DNA of 33,388 nt from Anaerolineae bacterium (GTDB taxonomy: Bacteria; Chloroflexota; Anaerolineae; B4-G1), in contig JAFGED010000403.1 in the NCBI GenBank assembly GCA_016931785.1, positions 1 to 33,388 of the forward strand, read 5' to 3'. Shown here piece after piece: positions 27,004 to 33,388 of this stretch. Positions within the stretch are counted from its first letter, which is position 1. Each line of letters begins with the position of its first letter. The position numbers and the translations under genes were made by a program. The notes under the pieces were generated by a model, which made no database searches, was not told the origin of the DNA, and worked only from the letters and a program-made list of their open reading frames with translations.

Positions 27004-30000
27004 CTAATGCTCCTGCTTCCCCAGGCTCAACAGCCCCATCCCCAGGCGAGGCGGCTTGGTCTTTTCCTCATCTCTGCCAAAGTGCAGGACTTCGTCCTCC
27101 TGGGTAATCGCCTCGACCGCCAGGCCAAGGCTCTGCAGCTCCTTCACCAACACCTTAAAAGACGCCGGGACTCCTGGTTCCTGGACGGGTTCGCCCTTTA
27201 CAATAGCCTCATAAGTCTTGACGCGCCCCTGCACGTCGTCCGACTTAATGGTGAGCATTTCCTGAAGCGCATGGGCGGCTCCGTAAGCCTCCAACGCCCA
27301 TACCTCCATCTCGCCGAAACGCTGCCCACCGAACTGGGCCTTGCCACCCAACGGCTGCTGCGTCACCAGACTGTAGGGACCCGTGGAGCGTGCGTGCACC
27401 TTGTCCTCGACCAGGTGAGCCAGCTTCATCATATAGATCACACCGATCGTCACCGGCTGATCAAACGGCTCGCCGGTCTTGCCATCATAGAGGATCATCT
27501 TGCCAAGAATAGGCACCGGCCTGCCGGTCTCCAAGCCCACCTGCATGGCCAGTTGTTCCACGGCTCCATCGTCCAGCTTGGACGTATCTCGCCCCAAGTC
27601 CTCCAACCATATGCGCAGGCAGGTTATCCGCGCATACCGATCCACCTCTACCCGCTCATCCAAGGTGCGTGGGTCATTGTCAAAAGAGAGCAAGTCGTCC
27701 GGCTCGTATCCTCTCTCGCGCAGCCACTCGCGCAGCACGGCGCGCCGGGCATAGACGTACTCCATAGCCAAACGGTCTGCGTCGTAACCGTGCTCCGACA
27801 GCCAAGCCACGATGTAGAGCCGGCGCGCTTCGTCATCATCCCACAACGTCTCCAGGGAATATTCCTGCGCTTTCAGCCAGGCCCAAGCCCGCTCGGAGAT
27901 CTCACCCCAAGCACGATCGATGAGCCAAGCCCGCGCCAACTCCGCTTCAACCTGAACCTCATTCGCGCCATCAAAGACCGGCGTCACAGCGCGGAAACCC
28001 AGTTGACGGGCAGCCCACCCCAGGTGAGTCTCCAGAATCTGCCCGATGTTCATGCGGCCGGGCACACCCAAGGGGTTCAAGATCAGATCAATCGACGTGC
28101 CATCGGGCAAGAAAGGCATATCCTCAACGGGCATCACCTTGGAGATAACGCCCTTGTTGCCATGGCGGCCCGCCATCTTGTCACCCTCGGTGATCTTGCG
28201 CAACTGGGCCACGCCGACGCGCACCATCTTTTCCACGCCCGCCTTGAGGTCGCGATGCTCCTCACGGTCAAAGACCCGAATATCCACCACTTTGCCACGC
28301 TCTCCGTGAGGAAGGCGCAAGCTCGAGTCCTTTACCTCGCGAGCTTTCTCGCCAAAGATAGCCCGCAGTAGCTTTTCCTCGGGACTCAATTCCTTCTCGC
28401 CCTTGGGCGTGATTTTGCCCACCAGAATGTCCAAAGGACCGACTTCCGCGCCAACGCGGACGACGCCCTCTTCGTCCAAATCCTTCAACGCATCATCGCC
28501 CACGTTGGGAATGTCACGCGTGATCTCCTCTGGACCGAGTTTGGTGTCACGAGCCTCAACCTCGTGTTTCTCGATATGGACGGACGTGAATTTGTCATCA
28601 CGCACCAACCGCTCGCTGATGAGAATCGCATCCTCAAAGTTCCCGCCCTCCCAGGACATGAAAGCGCACACCACGTTCTGACCCAACGCCAACTCGCCGC
28701 TCTCAGTAGAGGAACTATCACCGAGCACCTGCCCTGCCTGCACCTGCTGCCCCTTGTGGACGACGGGCCTCTGATCGACACAAGTGCTCTGGTTAGAGCG
28801 CTGATACTTGCGCAGGGGATACACGTGCAGCCCGTCGGCAGCGCGAACCGCGATCTCTTCACCAGTGACGGAAACCACCTCCCCATCGCAATCTGCCAGC
28901 ACCACCTGGCCCGAATCAAGGGCCGCCCGCCACTCCATACCGGTGGACACAAGTGGCGCCTCAGGCTGGATTAACGGCACCGTCTGGCGCTGCATGTTGG
29001 AACCCATCAACGCGCGGTTTGCATCGTCGTGCTCCAGGAAAGGAATCAAGGATGCTGAAATACCCACAATCTGGCACGGAGCGACGTCGACGTAATCGAC
29101 CCTCTCCGGCGGCACGAACACGAACCGCTCGGCATGACGGGCAGAGATGCGCGGATATAAAAAGTGCCCCTTTTCATCCAATGGCGCTGTAGCCTGCGCG
29201 ATCGCGTACTGATCCTCTTTATCCGCAGAGAGGTACAAGGTTTCGTCGCTCACCACAGGCACTACGGGGATATCCTCCACCAAGTCCAGCGAGGCGATCT
29301 GCTTGGCCAGTTTCGGCGTGATCTCCGTCTCTGCCTCGGCCACGACCTTGCCATTCCTCGGATTCACCACGTCCTCCCGCAAGACGTGGCCGGTGAGCGC
29401 CTCGACGGTGGGCTCTACCATGCGGACGACCTTACGATAGGGCGTCTCGATAAAGCCCAAAGAATTGACCCGCGCATGGGTAGCCAGACGGCCAATCAAA
29501 CCGATGTTGGGACCCTCGGGGGTCTCGATGGGGCAGATGCGTCCGTAGTGGCTGTAATGCACGTCACGCACGTCGAACCCCGCCCTCTCACGTCGCAGAC
29601 CGCCAGGACCCAACGCCGAAAGCGTGCGCTTGTGCGTCAGCTCCGTCAACGGATTGGTCTGCTCCATGAACTGCGAGAGCTGGCTCGAGCCAAAGAATTC
29701 GCGGATGGCCGCGACTACCGGCCGAATGTTGATCAGGTTAACCGGCGTCAGCGAGTCGGATTCACGGATCGACATACGCTCCACCACAACCCGCTCCATA
29801 CGGCGCAAGCCTATGCGCAGCTTGTTCTGAACCAGCTCACCCACCGTCTTGACGCGTCGATTGCCCAGGTGGTCGATATCGTCAGCATCCTCGATACCGT
29901 TGTTAATGCGGATCATGTGCTTTACCAGGGCCACCAAGTCGCGCTTTGTAATAGTGCGATGCTCAAGGTCCGTTTCTTGCTTGAGCCGCTGGTTGAGCTT

Positions 30001-30906
30001 ATAGCGCCCCACGCGTTGCAAGTCGTAACGCCTCGGATCGAAGAGCTGCTGCTCCAAATACTCGCGCGCGTTCTCCAACGTGGGAGGATCCCCAGGACGC
30101 ATGCGGCGGTAGAACTCGACCAATGCCTCTTCGGCCAACGTACGCCCATCTCTAGGATCCCATGTCGGCTCCTGCCTAATAGTCGTGGGAATGTACTGGT
30201 GGCCGGGATTACTATCGGCATCCTCGAACAACGCCAGTAGCTCCTCGTCCGTTCCGCCACCCAGGGCGTCATCCCCCGTCCAATCATCGATCGCAGCCAA
30301 GGCCCGCAACAGAATGGTGACGGGCAGGGTGCGCTTGCGGTTAAACTTGACGTTGATGTAGTCGGACTTGCGGGTCTCAAACTCCAGCCAGGCTCCACGG
30401 TCGGGGATCAGCTTGGCCGCGCTGAGACGTCGCCCCGTGACACGATCCTCCTCAACATCAAAGTAGACGCCTGGGGAGCGAATTAACTGGCTGACGACGA
30501 CCCGCTCGGTGCCGTTGACGATAAAAGTACCATTGTCGGTCATCAGTGGAAAGTCGCCGAGAAAGATCTCTGATTCAACGATCTCGCCCGTCTCTCGATT
30601 GTCGAGCACAACCTGGACGTACATCGGGGCCGCATACGTAATATCTCGCTCGAGGCACTCCTCTTCAGAGTACTTGGGTTCCCCAAAGCGATAACCGAGT
30701 TCAAACTGAGCTTCCCGCGCCTTTGAACCGGGAAAGTACAGTTTCAGGTTGCCGTTAAAGCTCTCAATAGGCGAGACCTCGTCAAACAACTGAGCCAGCC
30801 CATCCTCCTGCAGCCAGCGAAAGGATTCAAGCTGAACCTCGATCAGTTGCGGCAGTCTCTCCGTGTTAGTGATACGGGCATATGATTTATTCCCTAAATA
30901 GGCCAC
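27004..30906 (-). CDS. rpoB: DNA-directed RNA polymerase subunit beta
   Basis: [74 protein letters not shown]; 1300 aa. Confidence 0.98.
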   Translation of the reverse strand: MAYLGNKSYARITNTERLPQLIEVQLESFRWLQEDGLAQLFDEVSPIESFNGNLKLYFPGSKAREAQFELGYRFGEPKYSEEECLERDITYAAPMYVQVVLDNRETGEIVESEIFLGDFPLMTDNGTFIVNGTERVVVSQLIRSPGVYFDVEEDRVTGRRLSAAKLIPDRGAWLEFETRKSDYINVKFNRKRTLPVTILLRALAAIDDWTGDDALGGGTDEELLALFEDADSNPGHQYIPTTIRQEPTWDPRDGRTLAEEALVEFYRRMRPGDPPTLENAREYLEQQLFDPRRYDLQRVGRYKLNQRLKQETDLEHRTITKRDLVALVKHMIRINNGIEDADDIDHLGNRRVKTVGELVQNKLRIGLRRMERVVVERMSIRESDSLTPVNLINIRPVVAAIREFFGSSQLSQFMEQTNPLTELTHKRTLSALGPGGLRRERAGFDVRDVHYSHYGRICPIETPEGPNIGLIGRLATHARVNSLGFIETPYRKVVRMVEPTVEALTGHVLREDVVNPRNGKVVAEAETEITPKLAKQIASLDLVEDIPVVPVVSDETLYLSADKEDQYAIAQATAPLDEKGHFLYPRISARHAERFVFVPPERVDYVDVAPCQIVGISASLIPFLEHDDANRALMGSNMQRQTVPLIQPEAPLVSTGMEWRAALDSGQVVLADCDGEVVSVTGEEIAVRAADGLHVYPLRKYQRSNQSTCVDQRPVVHKGQQVQAGQVLGDSSSTESGELALGQNVVCAFMSWEGGNFEDAILISERLVRDDKFTSVHIEKHEVEARDTKLGPEEITRDIPNVGDDALKDLDEEGVVRVGAEVGPLDILVGKITPKGEKELSPEEKLLRAIFGEKAREVKDSSLRLPHGERGKVVDIRVFDREEHRDLKAGVEKMVRVGVAQLRKITEGDKMAGRHGNKGVISKVMPVEDMPFLPDGTSIDLILNPLGVPGRMNIGQILETHLGWAARQLGFRAVTPVFDGANEVQVEAELARAWLIDRAWGEISERAWAWLKAQEYSLETLWDDDEARRLYIVAWLSEHGYDADRLAMEYVYARRAVLREWLRERGYEPDDLLSFDNDPRTLDERVEVDRYARITCLRIWLEDLGRDTSKLDDGAVEQLAMQVGLETGRPVPILGKMILYDGKTGEPFDQPVTIGVIYMMKLAHLVEDKVHARSTGPYSLVTQQPLGGKAQFGGQRFGEMEVWALEAYGAAHALQEMLTIKSDDVQGRVKTYEAIVKGEPVQEPGVPASFKVLVKELQSLGLAVEAITQEDEVLHFGRDEEKTKPPRLGMGLLSLGKQEH

Positions 30907-30969
30907 TAACCTATCCCTTTCCCCATGCGGGTATTAACTTATGTAACCGGGGCAATTTAGCAAATGCAA

Positions 30970-30997
30970 ATTATAACACGAAAAAACAGTTTGTCAA
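30970..30997 (-). promoter_or_regulatory. consensus sigma70 promoter of rpoB (TTGACA-N16-TATAAT)
   Basis: -35 TTGACA 30992-30997, -10 TATAAT 30970-30975 on the minus strand. Confidence 0.85.
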
Positions 30998-31082
30998 AAT
31001 GACCACCATATACGGGTGTGCTTCTGTTTGGGGGTGAAAATACCGTCGGTTACCCAGCTCGTCGTTCTCACCGCGAGGTCGC

Positions 31083-32093
31083 TCATTTAGAGCACCCACG
31101 TGGTGTGTCAGCAGCCAAATCCCGGCGCATTTGTATCAGCACCCGTAACTCCTGAAAGCCCGCCTTTCTTAACATCGCGACCAGTGAGTCGTCGGGATTT
31201 GGCAACAAAACCTCGATCATCTTCTTTGGCGTACCAGGCAAGCTAGATAGTGCCCTCCGCACCAGTATATCCGCAAAACGACCGCCATATTCAGGCGAGA
31301 TCAAAAACTCCAAGCGGTCCGGACGGCCCCTGCACTCACGCAGCACCCGTACAGCCGCACGGACTGCCCCCTCCTCTTCGATCACCCACCAAACCTCACG
31401 CCGTCCCTCAAGAAAATGATCGAGAGCGCGCTCCCAACTCAGATGATAATCCGCCAAACGCAGCTCTAGCAGAGGGCGCTGATACTCTGGAATGACCGCT
31501 TGCACTAAATCGACCAACGCCTTGCTATCGCGGCGCCTTCCGCGACGTAGCGAAGGGCCTCGTGGAATTTCCCCACCCCACGGCAACCCTGCCGGGCGCA
31601 ACATGTGTAGCGTCCGGCTGACCCCTACAAACTGCAACCGTTCGTAGAGCCGACGGGCGACCTGATTATCGGCCTCCACTTCTAATCCCACCCATTGCCC
31701 ACCGAGAGACGCGATTTCATCTAACGCCGCCTCCATCAGCGCACGGGCGATGCCGCGCCCCTGCCAGTCGGGGTGAACCGCCACATTGCCGACGAGAAAT
31801 CCCCTCCTCGCCGGCGTGCGCCTTAGAGAGACGTTACCTACTACGCGGCCTTTCTCGACCCAGACGAAGCCAGGAGGCAAGTCCTCGCTGCTCCATCCAG
31901 TTTGATAGAGCCATCCCCAAAATATCCCCCAGCGAGCAGCGCGACGCATTTCGGCAAGCGCCGCTCGACCGGCCGGGTCCAAGCTGTCGCCAAAGGCGAC
32001 GTCGATCAGCTCGGCGACTGCCCCCAAATCTCGATATGGGTCGAAGGGGCGTACCCCAGTTTGGGCATACCTTTTGCGCATTATAGAGGCCAT
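31083..32093 (-). CDS. GNAT family N-acetyltransferase, probably two GNAT-like halves
   Basis: FLVGNVAVHPDWQGRGIARALMEAALDEI...VEADNQVARRLYERLQFVGV; ORF-track start 32327 overlaps the upstream small ORF, so ATG 32093 is preferred. Confidence 0.8.
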   Translation of the reverse strand: MASIMRKRYAQTGVRPFDPYRDLGAVAELIDVAFGDSLDPAGRAALAEMRRAARWGIFWGWLYQTGWSSEDLPPGFVWVEKGRVVGNVSLRRTPARRGFLVGNVAVHPDWQGRGIARALMEAALDEIASLGGQWVGLEVEADNQVARRLYERLQFVGVSRTLHMLRPAGLPWGGEIPRGPSLRRGRRRDSKALVDLVQAVIPEYQRPLLELRLADYHLSWERALDHFLEGRREVWWVIEEEGAVRAAVRVLRECRGRPDRLEFLISPEYGGRFADILVRRALSSLPGTPKKMIEVLLPNPDDSLVAMLRKAGFQELRVLIQMRRDLAADTPRGCSK

Positions 32094-32121
32094 CACAGAT
32101 AACTTCCTGCCCCTCCGGTTT

Positions 32122-32367
32122 TTAGGCAGCCAGCCTCGTAGACGGCGCACGAGCAATCTGCCAGCGAAGCGTTCGTTCATCCAGCCGCAGCTCAAAAGGC
32201 TGTCCACTCGCCATGACCATAAAGCGCTGCTCGTCTCCCTCTTTCCATCGGCGCCCCACTCCTTCCACAGACAACGTGCGGCCGTGCCACGTGAAACGGC
32301 GCGGCGTGATCTCACCCGTGACGTCAAACTGTGCCTCTACGACGGTCTCTTCATTCACGACTTTCAC
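32122..32367 (-). CDS. small conserved-looking protein of unknown function (DUF6504-like, tentative)
   Basis: GEITPRRFTWHGRTLSVEGVGRRWKEGDEQRFMVMASGQPFELRLDERTLRWQIAR; GTGA overlap with the pncC stop. Confidence 0.6.
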   Translation of the reverse strand: MKVVNEETVVEAQFDVTGEITPRRFTWHGRTLSVEGVGRRWKEGDEQRFMVMASGQPFELRLDERTLRWQIARAPSTRLAA

Positions 32368-32876
32368 AACTGTCCCTCCAAATAGCGCCGCAATAAATCG
32401 AGCACAGCCTCGGCTGAACTTGCCTTGTTCTCCCAGCGATCGAGATGATCGCCTTGGTCATCTTGCCACACATGACGCTCCACCCACGCGCCATCCGGCG
32501 CGGCGAGCGCGACATAGACCAAACCCACAGGCTTTTCTGGCGTGCCGCCATCCGGCCCAGCGACGCCGGTCACGGCCAGCCCGATATCGGAACAAAGAGC
32601 ATTGCGCACTCCTTGAGCCATCTCACGCGCCACCTGCTCGCTCACCGCGCCATACCGCTCCAGTGTACCGCGCCGCACACGGAGGGCGCGCTCCTTGATC
32701 TCGTTGGAATACGAGACCACCGCCCCTTGATAATAAACCGAGCTGCCGGGGACATCGGTGATGCGGTGGCTGACAAGCCCTCCCGTGCACGACTCGGCCA
32801 CCGCCAAGGTCAACCCATGTCGCCTCAGCAACTGCCCGACGACAACCTCAAGCGCACTTTTTTCTGGCGATTCCAT
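32364..32876 (-). CDS. pncC: CinA C-terminal domain / nicotinamide-nucleotide amidohydrolase
   Basis: LTLAVAESCTGGLVSHRITDVPGSSVYYQGAVVSYSNEIK; AVTGVAGPDGGTPEKPVGLVYVAL. Confidence 0.95.
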   Translation of the reverse strand: MESPEKSALEVVVGQLLRRHGLTLAVAESCTGGLVSHRITDVPGSSVYYQGAVVSYSNEIKERALRVRRGTLERYGAVSEQVAREMAQGVRNALCSDIGLAVTGVAGPDGGTPEKPVGLVYVALAAPDGAWVERHVWQDDQGDHLDRWENKASSAEAVLDLLRRYLEGQL

Positions 32877-33308
32877 CAGCTCAGAAATATACTCCAGGTC
32901 AGGCGATTAGACAAGGTATGCGGTCTCGATCAAGAACCACGCGATTCGAATAAATCCAGCCACATACACGTTGGATGAATGGCGGCTGAAAGTTGGTGCA
33001 ACCTATTTATGAATCTTGCGTAATTAGGATGGATCGATGCCTTGAACCACTCGCGCTATCGATGGTCAGCCATTAGCCGACGGGCACGTCTGCAGTTGGG
33101 AGCAAAGGCATTCTCGCCGCACAAGACCGAGAGACGAGAGCGCTCGAACGCACATCGCTGGACCCAAAACGCACAAGGTCGCATTTCGCTATGACCAGCC
33201 CGTGTGCCCCAAGGAACAAACGCACCCTTAGGCGATAGCTAGGCAGCCCTGGGTGGAATATAGTATAATAGGTGGTAACTACTTTGACAATGTTAAATTA
33301 TCCCCACC

Positions 33309-33348
33309 CGGCGCTGCGCGCCGACCTCCCCCGTACAGCGGGGGAGGT
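33309..33348. repeat. tandem GC-rich hairpins (REP/IS-end-like) at window edge
   Basis: CGGCGC-TGC-GCGCCG (33309-33323) directly followed by ACCTCCCCCG-TACAG-CGGGGGAGGT (33324-33348). Confidence 0.6.
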
Positions 33349-33388
33349 ATACCGCCAAGTTATCGAAGCGGCTATCCTCCCCCCGCGT

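Noticed and set aside
26950-28371. 473-aa plus-strand ORF antisense to rpoB
   Set aside because: Shadow of the rpoB reading frame; no domain motifs and no promoter or SD support
29164-30240. 358-aa plus-strand ORF antisense to rpoB
   Set aside because: Same reason: antisense shadow ORF in GC-rich coding DNA
33284-33312. TTGACA at 33284-33289 as a promoter -35
   Set aside because: No acceptable -10 at 16-18 nt downstream; GC-rich hairpins occupy that position
1-33388. CRISPR array, prophage or toxin-antitoxin module
   Set aside because: No regular direct-repeat/spacer pattern, phage structural genes or TA pair recognised in the window

Overview
The window is the conserved ribosomal-protein/translation supercluster of a probable Chloroflexota-like bacterium (lineage is inference), almost all on the minus strand. 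Minus-strand order, high to low coordinate: pncC (CinA-C) - small conserved ORF - GNAT acetyltransferase - rpoB (own consensus promoter, own terminator, no rpoC after it) - rpsL-rpsG-fusA-tuf-rpsJ-rplC-rplD-rplW-rplB-rpsS-rplV-rpsC-rplP-rpmC-rpsQ-rplN-rplX-rplE-rpsN(Zn)-rpsH-rplF-rplR-rpsE-rpmD-rplO-secY-adk-map-rpmJ-rpsM-rpsK-rpsD-rpoA-rplQ-truA - Zn-ribbon/beta-propeller membrane protein - rplM-rpsI. The left end carries tRNA-Pro(CGG) and mazG. One plus-strand gene (1927-3219) encodes four tandem HTH repeats fused to a LAGLIDADG homing-endonuclease-like domain. Its promoter contains a perfect GAACATATGTTC palindrome, a Gram-positive-type LexA/SOS box core, between the -35 and -10. That SOS-linked HTHx4-LAGLIDADG gene is my best candidate for an undescribed system. 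Other points: EF-Tu with a non-canonical switch I (no RGITI), EF-G with altered domain IV tip loops, an interleaved inverted-repeat (pseudoknot-capable) element upstream of an SD-less fusA, a repetitive lineage insertion in RpoB, and structured intercistronic regions inside the operon. All calls are by eye from the sequence; no searches were run.
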